Source: an uncultured Oscillibacter sp.
GTDB taxonomy: Bacteria; Bacillota; Clostridia; Oscillospirales; Oscillospiraceae
NCBI GenBank assembly: GCA_910585245.1
Contig: CAJUCO010000011.1
Location: 1 to 61,052 of the forward strand
Reading direction: 5' to 3'
Length of the DNA: 61,052 nt
Each line of letters begins with the position of its first letter. Position 1 is the stretch's first letter. Both the position numbers and the translations under genes were made by a program. The notes under the pieces are model-generated. The model searched no databases and was not told where the DNA came from. It saw nothing but the letters and a program-made list of their open reading frames with translations. Below are positions 7,706-15,770 of the stretch, in pieces.

Positions 7706-9280
7706 GTGCATAAGAACATCCCCCATATTCCCCCGGTGGAAGAGCGGATTGAGCGAAAAATCTCCGCCGCCACCAGCCTCTCCATGTGCGCGCTGACCGT
7801 GATTGCTCAAATTGCCACTTCTTTGCTGATCTCCCACCTTCTGGCGGAGTATTCCAGCTATGTCTACGCCCTGCTGCTCATCGCCGGCGCGGCGGTGGCC
7901 ATCTGGGTATACCAGCGTCCCGGCAGTCCCACTTATAAACTGGTGTGGATGTGTTTGCTTCTGGCTATGCCGGTGTCCGGCATGATCCTCTTTTGCCTCT
8001 GGGGCGGCGCCCACCAGGTCAAGCAGCTCAGCCTTAGAAAGGTGCCTCCCCTTCCCGTTCGGGAGGGCCAGCGCATGGCCAGCGAGAGCAACCTGGCCCG
8101 CCTCCGGCGGCAGTCCCCGGCCTGGGGGCGGATGGCGGCATACTTGGAAAAGAGGGGCTTTTTGCTCTACCGGAATACAGACGCCGTCTATTTTAAGGAG
8201 GGCGCGGACTTTTTTGAGGATCTGATTGCCCACCTGGAAAAGGCGGAAATCTATATCTTTTTAGAATACTATATTCTGGCGGAGGGACAGCTCTGGGACC
8301 GGATTTTCGCCGTCTTAAAGGAGCGGGCCGCCGCGGGGGTGGAGATTCACATCACCTTTGACGACTTTGGCAATCTCACCCGCTTTTCTGACGAGACCCT
8401 TCAGGCCCTCCAGAATGCAGGCATTGAGGTGAAGGTCTTCAACCCTGTTCACCGCTATGTGAACCGTATCTATTTTAACTACCGGGACCACCGGAAAATC
8501 GCCGTGATAGACGGGCAATACGCCTATACCGGGGGTATTAATATCGCAGATGAATACGCCAACCTCATCGTCCGCTTCGGACACTGGAAGGACACCGCTG
8601 TCCGTGTGGAGGGGGAGGGGGCCTGGGGCTTTGCCACCCAGTTTATGCAGATGTGGAAAATGATGGGGGGCTCCTTCCACAACGAGGACGACTACTACCG
8701 CCCCCGTCACGAGGTGGAAAATGCCAGGGGCTGGTGCCAGCCCTTTACCGACGGGCCGCTGAACAACCCGGATAACCCCATTGAGGAGATCTATCTTCAG
8801 CTTATTTCCTCGGCGCAGAAGATGCTCTACCTCACCACCCCTTACTACGCCGTGGAGGAGTCCATGCAAAAGGCCCTGTGCATCGCAGCCGACGCGGGGG
8901 TGGACGTGCGGCTTTTCATCCCCGGCGTCCCGGATCACCACAAGTTCACCTACATGGTGGCGGAGACCTACTGGGGCGAGCTTTTGAGTCACGGTGTGAA
9001 AATTTATAAGTACACCCCCGGCTTCCTCCACGCCAAAAGCGTCATGGCGGACCGGGAGGTGGCCCTGGTGGGCAGCACCAATATGGACTACCGGACCTTC
9101 CAGCTCCACTACGAGTGCGGCGTGCTGCTGTACCATATGCCGGTGGTGGAGGAGTTGCTGGAGGACCTGGACGGCATTCTGGCGGAGAGTCGGGCCTACA
9201 CGCTGGAGGACTGGAGCAAGCGCCCGTGGTTCCGCAAGATGTGCGCCTCCGTGTTCCGCCTGGGGTCTATTTGGCTTTAG
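7706..9280 (+). CDS. cls: Cardiolipin synthase (phospholipase D family)
   Basis: The 524-residue protein has two N-terminal membrane helices (about residues 30-75), a PLDc_N-like basic linker, and two HKD catalytic motifs: HRKIAVIDG with His about 262 and HAKSVMADREVALVGSTN with His about 442. This is the standard ClsA-like layout. The enzyme condenses two phosphatidylglycerols to cardiolipin and glycerol at the membrane. The start is GTG at 7706 with AAGGAGG 9 bases upstream. It appears monocistronic. The final CASVFRLGSIWL tail, hydrophobic and short, is also usual. Both active sites look intact. Confidence 0.94.
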   Translation: MHKNIPHIPPVEERIERKISAATSLSMCALTVIAQIATSLLISHLLAEYSSYVYALLLIAGAAVAIWVYQRPGSPTYKLVWMCLLLAMPVSGMILFCLWGGAHQVKQLSLRKVPPLPVREGQRMASESNLARLRRQSPAWGRMAAYLEKRGFLLYRNTDAVYFKEGADFFEDLIAHLEKAEIYIFLEYYILAEGQLWDRIFAVLKERAAAGVEIHITFDDFGNLTRFSDETLQALQNAGIEVKVFNPVHRYVNRIYFNYRDHRKIAVIDGQYAYTGGINIADEYANLIVRFGHWKDTAVRVEGEGAWGFATQFMQMWKMMGGSFHNEDDYYRPRHEVENARGWCQPFTDGPLNNPDNPIEEIYLQLISSAQKMLYLTTPYYAVEESMQKALCIAADAGVDVRLFIPGVPDHHKFTYMVAETYWGELLSHGVKIYKYTPGFLHAKSVMADREVALVGSTNMDYRTFQLHYECGVLLYHMPVVEELLEDLDGILAESRAYTLEDWSKRPWFRKMCASVFRLGSIWL

Positions 9281-9462
9281 TCAAGAGTGCGGCTCCCGAT
9301 CCCCTCACCGGTTTGCAAACTGGCGGCGCCGCCCCAGGCAGCTGGAGCCGGGGTATTTTCCTGACGCGTATGCCGTCAGGAAAAGGATTTCCATTTCTTT
9401 CTCCCTCTGGCGGAGAAACCAGGGGCGATGCCCCTGGACCCCTTGCGTAGGAGAACGATGCT
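9281..9462. repeat. Intergenic hairpin cluster
   Basis: Two perfect hairpins are present. TTTTCCTGACG (9356-9366) pairs with CGTCAGGAAAA (9374-9384), and CCAGGGGC-GAT-GCCCCTGG lies at about 9420-9438. No gene is seen. The stretch TTTCTTTCTCCCTCTGG resembles parts of the repeat-rich gap at 1.9-2.1 kb, suggesting dispersed intergenic repeat elements. The first hairpin may also end cls transcription. Confidence 0.45.
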
Positions 9463-10335
9463 ATGTCCCGTGAGCTTACCCCCCGAGAGGCCGCCGAGCG
9501 CAGTCTCATCAAAACTTATCGAAAGTCCCTGTGGAATCCTTTCATTGCCGCCGTAAAACGGTATGAGCTGGTTTCACCGGGAGACCATATTGCTGTTTGC
9601 ATTTCCGGAGGAAAGGACTCCTTCGTCCTGGCCAAGCTGATGCAGGAACTTCAAAAACACACGGACCGGCCCTTCCGGCTGACCTTCCTCGCCATGGACC
9701 CCGGCTATAATCCCGTGAACCGGGCGCTTTTGGAGGAAAACGCCGGGAGGCTGGGAATTCCCCTTACGATTTTTCAAAGCGACATTTTCGAAGTGACGGT
9801 CCAGGTGGACAAAAACCCCTGCTACCTCTGTGCCCGTATGCGCCGGGGCTGTCTCTACGCCAGGGCGCGGGAGCTTGGGTGCAACAAAATCGCCCTGGGG
9901 CACCACTTTTCCGACGTTGTTGAGACCACGTTGCTGGGCCTTTTTTACGGCGCTCAGCTCCAGGCCATGCCCCCAAAGCTCCACAGCAAAAACTTCCCCG
10001 GTATGGAGCTGATTCGCCCGCTGTACTGTGTCCATGAGGACGCCGTTGTCAACTGGCGGAATTATAACAACCTTCGCTTTCTTCAGTGCGCCTGCCGCTT
10101 TACGGAAAGCCGGGACGCCTCCGGCGACGGCATAGGGCAGAGCAAGCGCCAGGAGATCAAGCAGCTGCTGCGGGAGTTGAAGAAGGCAAATCCCAACATT
10201 GAAAAGAGTATTTTCCGGGCCATTCACGGGGTCCAGTTGGACACCTTCCCCGGCTTTAAGCACCGGGGAGAGGCCCATATCTTCACAGACATTTACAACA
10301 GCTCCCCGCTTTTTGACGGCGGAGCGGACGCATAA
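9463..10335 (+). CDS. TtcA-like tRNA 2-thiolation enzyme (PP-loop ATPase)
   Basis: The 290-residue protein has the PP-loop SGGKDS at residues 48-53, which adenylates the tRNA base. CxxC cysteines lie at about 120 and 123, with further cysteines at about 209/211. This matches the 4Fe-4S ligands and PP-loop order of TtcA, which makes 2-thiocytidine at position 32 of some tRNAs. The HHFSDVVETTLLGLFYG block is also typical of the TtcA/TilS superfamily. It lies 14 bp upstream of the Sel1-repeat gene and probably shares a transcript with it. TtuA-type enzymes are an alternative, but they usually carry extra zinc-finger cysteines not seen here. Confidence 0.85.
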   Translation: MSRELTPREAAERSLIKTYRKSLWNPFIAAVKRYELVSPGDHIAVCISGGKDSFVLAKLMQELQKHTDRPFRLTFLAMDPGYNPVNRALLEENAGRLGIPLTIFQSDIFEVTVQVDKNPCYLCARMRRGCLYARARELGCNKIALGHHFSDVVETTLLGLFYGAQLQAMPPKLHSKNFPGMELIRPLYCVHEDAVVNWRNYNNLRFLQCACRFTESRDASGDGIGQSKRQEIKQLLRELKKANPNIEKSIFRAIHGVQLDTFPGFKHRGEAHIFTDIYNSSPLFDGGADA

Positions 10336-10349
10336 GGGAGGAACAATCC

Positions 10350-12773
10350 ATGGATTTCTATCGTTGCGAGAACACGGACTGCGGCTTCGTGGCGGAGGAG
10401 GAGCCGGACGTCTGCCCCCGCTGCGGGGGAACCTTTTTCACCGCCCTGACGGAGGAGGAGATGACCGCTTCCGACTGGGTGAACCTGGGAAACCAGGCGG
10501 TGGATGAGAAGCGGGAGACCGACGCCCTGGCCGCCTACCAGCGGGCCGCCGCCCTGAACGACCCCCTGGGCCTGACGAATCTGGGCTGGTGTCTGGAGGC
10601 GGGCATCGGCGTGGCCGCGGACCCCAAGCAGGCCGTGATGCTCTATGCCCAGGCGGCGGAGCAGGAGTATATGCCCGCCCTGACGAATTTGGGCTATTGC
10701 TATACATATGGTATCGGCGTGGAAACCGACTATGACAAGGCCCTCAAGTGCTTCCAGAAGGGAGCGGAGCAGGGATTTCCCCGGGCGCAGTTCCTGTTGG
10801 GAGAGGCCTACCGCCGGGGCAGCGGCGTGGAAGTCAGCGAGGAGGAGGCCGCCAGGTGGTATCAGTCCGCCGCGTGGTTGGGCTATCCCGGCGCCCAGAC
10901 GGAGCTGGGCCGTTGCCTGGAGTTTGGCGCGGGGCTGGAGCAGGACCTGGAGCAGGCGGTAAAGTGGTACAGAGCCGCCGCGGAGCAGGGCAACGCCCCC
11001 GGTATGTGCTGCTTGGGGTTCATGTACGAATCCGGCCGGGGGCTGGAGCAGAGCTGGGAAAGCGCTGTGGAGTGGTATCGGAAGGCTGCGGAAAAGGGGT
11101 ATCCCCGGGCGCTTTGCAATCTGGCGTGGTGCTATGAACACGGCGAGGGCGTGAAGCGGGACTTTACCGAGGCCGTCCGGCTCTATCGGATGGCGGCGGA
11201 CCAGGAGTATCCCAGGGGGCAGCTGTGCATAGGCCTTTGCTATGAGCGGGGCCGGGGCGTGCCTGTGGACAAGGCCGCCGCCGTGGAGTGGTACCGGAAG
11301 GCCGCGGAGCAGGGAGACGAGGACGGCGCGTGCTGCCTGGGCTTTATGTATGAGACCGGAGAGGGCGTGGCCCAGAGTTGGGAAAGCGCCGTGGAGTGGT
11401 ACCAAAAGGCTGCCGACGGCGGGTTGCCCCGGGGAATGTGCAATTTGGCGTGGTGCTATGAGCACGGCGAGGGCGTGGAGAAGAATCTGGAGGAGTCCTT
11501 CGTTTGGTACAAACGGGCCGCGGATCAGGGGGACCCCAGGGGACTTTTCAGCGTGGCCCGGGCCTATGACTACGGGATTGGCGTGGCGCAAGACGTGGAA
11601 GAGGCCGCCAGGTGGTATCAAAAGGCGGCTGACGCTGGTTCCGCTCCCGCCACCTGTGACCTGGGCGTCTGCTACGAGCGGGGAGAGGGCGTACCCCAGA
11701 GTTATGAGAAGGCTGTGGAGCTCTACCGCAAGGCCGCGGAGATGGGCAACGCGCCGGGGCAGTGCAACCTGGGCTTTATGTACGAGTCTGGCCGGGGCGT
11801 TCAGCAAAGCTGGGAGGAGGCGGTGAAGTGGTACAGCGCTGCCGCCCAGCAGGGCTTCCCCAGGGCCCAGTGCAATCTGGCGTGGTGCTATGAAAATGGC
11901 AAGGGCGTGGAGCGCAACCTGACTCGGGCGCTTCACTGGTTCCGCAAGGCCGCCGGTCAGGGCGAGCCCAGGGGAATGTACTGTGTGGGAATTTTCTACA
12001 AGTACGGCAAGGGCGTGGACCGGGACGAAGCGGAGGCGGTGAAGTGGTACCGGCGGGCCGCCAATGAGGGGTATACCAGGGCGCTTTGCGATTTGGGCGT
12101 TTGCTATGAGTTTGGCGAGGGCGTGGAGCTGAGCCTGGAACAGGCCGTGGACTGCTACCGGCAGGCTGCGGAAAAGGGAGACCCCATGGGCCAGTGTAAC
12201 CTGGGTTATATGTATGAAAAGGGCCGTGGCGTGGAACAAAACGAAGAGGAGGCCGCGCGGCTTTACAGGTTGTCGGCGGAGGCGGGTTATCCCAGGGCCA
12301 TGTGCAACTATGGATTTTGTTGCGAGTCCGGCCAGGGCGTGAAGCAGGACGCCTCTGAGGCGGCGGAGTGGTACCGGCGGGCTGCCGAGGCCGGAGACGC
12401 CGTGGGGGCCTGCAACCTGGGCTACCTCTATGAGACCGGCGAGGGCGTGGAGCAGAGCTGGGAGCGGGCTGTGAACTATTACCGTCAGGCTGCGGAGCTG
12501 GGGCAGGCCAGGGGGCAGTACCTTCTGGGATGGTGCTATGAGCACGGAAAGGGCGTGGCGGCCAGCGTGGAGCAGGCCCGGAAACTGTACGAGGCCTCGG
12601 CTAAGCAGGACTATAAGCACGCGGTGGAGGCTTTGGAGCGGCTGAAAAATGGACCGGGACCCGCCTTCGCGGAGGAGACCAAAAAAGCGGCGCCGGGAAA
12701 GCCCGCGGAGAAAAAGGAGAAAAAGCCGGAAAAGGGCGGCTTTTTCAAGGGGCTGTTCGGCGGGAAGAAGTGA
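10350..12773 (+). CDS. Large Sel1-like repeat protein with N-terminal zinc ribbon
   Basis: The 807-residue protein starts with a zinc-ribbon-like motif (Cys 6, 11, 22, 25). It then has 19 Sel1/TPR-like repeats of about 36 residues, countable by the GxGV/L signatures (GIGV, GEGV, GRGV and so on) and the A..WY..AA helices, spanning about residues 40-765. A Lys/Glu-rich linker and a GGFFKGLFGGKK tail close the protein. No signal peptide is present, so it should be cytosolic. Sel1 repeats make superhelical scaffolds for protein complexes; no enzymatic domain is visible. The near-identical repeats suggest expansion by internal duplication. It is probably co-transcribed with the TtcA-like gene. Confidence 0.9.
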   Translation: MDFYRCENTDCGFVAEEEPDVCPRCGGTFFTALTEEEMTASDWVNLGNQAVDEKRETDALAAYQRAAALNDPLGLTNLGWCLEAGIGVAADPKQAVMLYAQAAEQEYMPALTNLGYCYTYGIGVETDYDKALKCFQKGAEQGFPRAQFLLGEAYRRGSGVEVSEEEAARWYQSAAWLGYPGAQTELGRCLEFGAGLEQDLEQAVKWYRAAAEQGNAPGMCCLGFMYESGRGLEQSWESAVEWYRKAAEKGYPRALCNLAWCYEHGEGVKRDFTEAVRLYRMAADQEYPRGQLCIGLCYERGRGVPVDKAAAVEWYRKAAEQGDEDGACCLGFMYETGEGVAQSWESAVEWYQKAADGGLPRGMCNLAWCYEHGEGVEKNLEESFVWYKRAADQGDPRGLFSVARAYDYGIGVAQDVEEAARWYQKAADAGSAPATCDLGVCYERGEGVPQSYEKAVELYRKAAEMGNAPGQCNLGFMYESGRGVQQSWEEAVKWYSAAAQQGFPRAQCNLAWCYENGKGVERNLTRALHWFRKAAGQGEPRGMYCVGIFYKYGKGVDRDEAEAVKWYRRAANEGYTRALCDLGVCYEFGEGVELSLEQAVDCYRQAAEKGDPMGQCNLGYMYEKGRGVEQNEEEAARLYRLSAEAGYPRAMCNYGFCCESGQGVKQDASEAAEWYRRAAEAGDAVGACNLGYLYETGEGVEQSWERAVNYYRQAAELGQARGQYLLGWCYEHGKGVAASVEQARKLYEASAKQDYKHAVEALERLKNGPGPAFAEETKKAAPGKPAEKKEKKPEKGGFFKGLFGGKK

Positions 12774-13045
12774 GAACCCGCGGCTACAGCCATGAAACGC
12801 GGTTGGCCTTTTTCCGCCTATAGCGCGTCAATTCCTCTGGCAATCCTTTAAGATTGTTGTGTAGAATGTCCTTGTTTGGCGGGGTGCTCTCCGTCCGTGC
12901 GGCGTCCCCGGCTATGAATACAGGTTCTGAGAGGGACGCGCCTGGGGCAGACGCTCCAGGCGCGTCCCCTTTGGGAAGCTGGAACCCGGATGATATGGAA
13001 AGGGACCATTGCCGCGTTGCAAAAAAATTCAAGGAGAATGGAACC
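12774..13045. other. Intergenic region with a strong hairpin
   Basis: A perfect 13-bp inverted repeat GGGACGCGCCTGG (12933-12945) / CCAGGCGCGTCCC (12956-12968) lies between the Sel1 gene and the dehydrogenase. It may be a terminator, although only CCCTTT follows. The dehydrogenase frame stays open upstream through this hairpin, but no ribosome binding site supports a start there. Confidence 0.5.
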
Positions 13046-14161
13046 GTGGAAACAAGACCCTATGTACCTTGGGACCTGATGAACCGCTTTCTCGTGGATG
13101 CGTTCAAGGGCTACGGCGTTCCTGAGGAGGACGCCAAAATCTGCGCGGACGTTTTGCTGGAGTCTGACCGCCGGGGCATTGAGAGCCATGGCTGCAACCG
13201 GTTTAAGCCCATCTACATTGACCGGATTGTCAGCGGGACCCTCCTGCCCGTGACCAAAATGGACATCGTAAAGGAAACGCCCACCACCGTGGTGATGGAC
13301 GCAAACAACGGAATGGGCATGGTGGCCAGTTACCACATGATGGAACGGCTGATAGAAAAAGCCGCCCAATACGGTATGGCCGGCGGCGCGGTCTATAACT
13401 CCACCCACTACGGCATCGCGGGCTATTGGACCACCATGGCGGAAAGGGCGGGTATGATCGGCATTACCGGAACCAATGCCCGGCCCTCTGTGGCGCCCAC
13501 CTGGGGTGTGGAGCCCATGATGGGCACCAACCCGCTGACCTTCACCATGCCCACCGACGAGGAGTTCCCCTTCAACTTCGACTGCGCCACCTCCACCATT
13601 CAAAACGGAAAAATCGAGTTTTACGCCCGCAGCGGCGAGCCCACGCCGGAGGGACTGGTGGTCACCAGGGACGGCGGCACCGCAAGGGATTCCGCCCGGA
13701 TTCTCCAGGATATGCGGGCTGGGAATTGTGCCTTGCTGCCTCTGGGGGGCCTGGGGGAGGACACCGGCGGCTACAAGGGCTATGGCTACGCCACCATTGT
13801 GGAAATTCTCTCCGCCGCCCTGGCCGGAGGCCCCTTTCTCAAGGACCTCAACGGCAAGGCCCCCGATGGCAGCGACCAAATGTACCGCCTGGGCCATTTC
13901 TTTTTTGTCATCAACCCCGCCTTCTTTATGGGCTTGGAGACCTTCAAAAAGACCGCCGGGGACATCTGCCGCGGACTTCGAAACTCGGAAAAGGCCCCCG
14001 GCGCGGAGCGCATCTACACCGCCGGAGAGAAGGAGTGGCTGGCCTGTCAGGAGCGCAAAGACAAGGGGGTGCCTGTGGGTGAAACCATTCAAAAGGAACT
14101 GGTGGAGATTCGAAATCACCTGGGGCTGCCCTACCGTTTCCCCTTTGAGGATCAAAAATAA
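13046..14161 (+). CDS. Ldh2/malate-lactate dehydrogenase family oxidoreductase
   Basis: The 371-residue product belongs to the NAD(P)H-dependent malate/L-lactate/ureidoglycolate dehydrogenase (Ldh2) family. Diagnostic parts are SDRRGIESHGCNRF near residue 45 (catalytic His region), GGAVYNSTHYGIAGYW near 115, GTNPLTFTMPT near 165 and the GGYKGYGYATIVEILSAALAGG block near 245. It is not related to classical MDH/LDH. The GTG at 13046 is chosen because AAGGAG lies 9 bases upstream and the product then has normal family length. The next gene is malic enzyme, so interconversion of 2-hydroxy and 2-keto acids such as malate/oxaloacetate fits, but substrate specificity cannot be read from sequence. 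Confidence 0.88.
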   Translation: METRPYVPWDLMNRFLVDAFKGYGVPEEDAKICADVLLESDRRGIESHGCNRFKPIYIDRIVSGTLLPVTKMDIVKETPTTVVMDANNGMGMVASYHMMERLIEKAAQYGMAGGAVYNSTHYGIAGYWTTMAERAGMIGITGTNARPSVAPTWGVEPMMGTNPLTFTMPTDEEFPFNFDCATSTIQNGKIEFYARSGEPTPEGLVVTRDGGTARDSARILQDMRAGNCALLPLGGLGEDTGGYKGYGYATIVEILSAALAGGPFLKDLNGKAPDGSDQMYRLGHFFFVINPAFFMGLETFKKTAGDICRGLRNSEKAPGAERIYTAGEKEWLACQERKDKGVPVGETIQKELVEIRNHLGLPYRFPFEDQK

Positions 14162-14202
14162 AGGCTGAGAATTCAGATATAAAATTAGGAGGAACAAGGA
14201 TT

Positions 14203-15375
14203 ATGGATTACGCGAAGGAATCGCTCCGGCTCCACAGCGAGTGGAAGGGAAAAATTGAAGTGGTGGCCTCCGTTCCTGTGGAGACCAAGGAGGATCTGAG
14301 CTTGGCCTACACCCCCGGCGTGGCTCAGCCCTGCCTGGAGATTCAAAAGGACGTTGACAAGAGCTATGAGCTCACCCGGCGGCACAACCTCTGCGCCGTC
14401 ATCACCGACGGGTCCGCCGTCCTGGGGCTGGGGGATATCGGCCCCGAGGCAGGTATGCCCGTTATGGAGGGCAAGTGTGTGCTTTTCAAGGCCTTCGGCG
14501 ATGTCGACGCCTTCCCCCTCTGTGTAAAGACCCACGATGTGGACGAGTTTGTCAACGCGGTTTACCTGATGTCCGGCTCTTTTGGCGGCATCAACCTGGA
14601 GGATATCGCCGCTCCCCGGTGCTTTGAAATCGAGCGAAAGCTGAAAGAAAAATGTGACATCCCCATCTTCCATGACGACCAGCACGGTACCGCCATCATC
14701 ACCCTGGCGGGGCTGACCAACGCCTTGAAGGTGGTGGGCAAGAAAAAAGAAGACGTGAAGGTGGTCACCTCCGGCGCGGGCGCCGCCGCCATCTCCATTG
14801 TGAAGTTGTTGCTGTCCGCCGGCTTCCGGAACGTCACCATGTGCGACCGCCGGGGCGCCATTTACCAGGGCCGGGAGGGCCTGAACTGGATCAAGGAGGA
14901 GATGGCCCAGGTGACAAACCTGGAGAGGAAGGCCGGTTCCCTGGCCGACGTTCTGGTGGGGGCGGATGTCTTCGTTGGCGTCTCCGCTCCGGGAACCGTC
15001 ACCACAGAGATGGTGAAGACCATGAACAAAGACGCCATTGTCTTTGCCTGTGCCAACCCCACGCCGGAGATCTTCCCTGACGAGGCCAAGGCCGGTGGGG
15101 CGGCGGTGGTCTCCACCGGCCGCAGCGACTTCCCCAACCAGATCAACAACGTCCTGGCCTTTCCCGGCGTCTTCCGGGGGACCTTCGACGTCCGGGCACG
15201 TGACATCAATGAGGAGATGAAAATGGCTGCCGCCGGCGCCCTGGCGGAGCTGATTTCCGACGAGGAGCTTTCCGCCGACTATATCATTCCCAAGGCGTTT
15301 GACAAGCGGGTGGGTCCCGCCGTGGCCAAAGCCGTGGCCGGGGCTGCCCGGAAGTCCGGCGTGGCCCGGCTGTAA
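14203..15375 (+). CDS. NAD(P)-dependent malic enzyme
   Basis: The 390-residue protein is the short bacterial malic enzyme type. YTPGVAQPC near residue 46 carries the catalytic tyrosine. ITDGSAVLGLGDIGPEAGMPVMEGK, the metal-binding FHDDQHGTAI near 160 and the Rossmann TSGAGAAAIS near 188 follow. It decarboxylates malate to pyruvate with reduction of NAD(P), or acts as an oxaloacetate decarboxylase. TAGGAGG precedes the start. The upstream Ldh2-type gene is 41 bp away and probably in the same operon. The C-terminus is complete, and a terminator follows. Confidence 0.94.
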   Translation: MDYAKESLRLHSEWKGKIEVVASVPVETKEDLSLAYTPGVAQPCLEIQKDVDKSYELTRRHNLCAVITDGSAVLGLGDIGPEAGMPVMEGKCVLFKAFGDVDAFPLCVKTHDVDEFVNAVYLMSGSFGGINLEDIAAPRCFEIERKLKEKCDIPIFHDDQHGTAIITLAGLTNALKVVGKKKEDVKVVTSGAGAAAISIVKLLLSAGFRNVTMCDRRGAIYQGREGLNWIKEEMAQVTNLERKAGSLADVLVGADVFVGVSAPGTVTTEMVKTMNKDAIVFACANPTPEIFPDEAKAGGAAVVSTGRSDFPNQINNVLAFPGVFRGTFDVRARDINEEMKMAAAGALAELISDEELSADYIIPKAFDKRVGPAVAKAVAGAARKSGVARL

Positions 15376-15422
15376 CCCCTCCCCTGGAGACAAGGCGCCT
15401 CCTGCCGGACGGGAACCGGAAA

Positions 15423-15455
15423 AGCCGCCGGAGGCGAAACACCCCGGCGGCTTTA
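15423..15455 (+). terminator. Terminator of the malic enzyme transcript
   Basis: AGCCGCCGG (15423-15431) pairs with CCGGCGGCT (15444-15452), followed by TTAT. It isolates the next operon from upstream transcription. Confidence 0.7.
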
Positions 15456-15623
15456 TCAACAAAAAATGAATATATATTCATCTCGCTGTGAAACAGTTGA
15501 GGGGGAATTTTCCGGAGTCTCATTTGGCGGCAGCTGTTCCGCTGGTAATTTTGAGCGGGCGGGCGCATAGAATGGGAGCGGAAAATGTGGGGGGATAAAG
15601 GTGTGAAAAGTTTAAGATCGCTA

Positions 15624-15652
15624 TTGCGTAACGGAAATAAATCTGATATAAT
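15624..15652 (+). promoter_or_regulatory. Promoter of the RADAR-like operon
   Basis: TTGCGT (15624-15629) and TATAAT (15647-15652) are 17 bases apart in a locally A+T-rich gap. The next good ribosome binding site is only about 14 bp downstream of -10, so the leader is short. Confidence 0.78.
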
Positions 15653-15680
15653 GTGAAAGGTTCACAAGGAGCCGGCAGAT

Positions 15681-15770
15681 ATGAGGTTGGAAATTTTGCC
15701 AATTGCCCCTCGCTGCTATCCAAATCAAGGGAGGGGGAGTCCGTTTGATTACACGCATACCGTCTATTGA
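15681..15770 (+). CDS. Possible 29-codon leader peptide upstream of the PRTase-like gene
   Basis: An ATG with an optimal AAGGAG (15666-15671) 9 bases upstream opens a 29-codon frame that ends at TGA 15768-15770. It overlaps the start of the next gene by 26 bases in another frame. It is the first start codon on the predicted transcript. The peptide (MRLEILPIAPRCYPNQ...) has no recognised family. It may be a translated leader that couples or regulates the TTG-started main gene, or simply a chance frame. Confidence 0.4.
   Translation: MRLEILPIAPRCYPNQGRGSPFDYTHTVY

Noticed and set aside
10293..12620. 775-codon frame antisense to the Sel1-repeat gene
   Set aside because: It mirrors the repeats of the real gene and arises from G+C-rich third positions; the plus strand has clear Sel1 motifs and a ribosome binding site.
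10470..12650. Regular periodic sequence that might be taken for a CRISPR or tandem DNA repeat
   Set aside because: The period of about 108 bp is that of a coding Sel1 repeat (36 residues); there are no short identical repeats with unique spacers.
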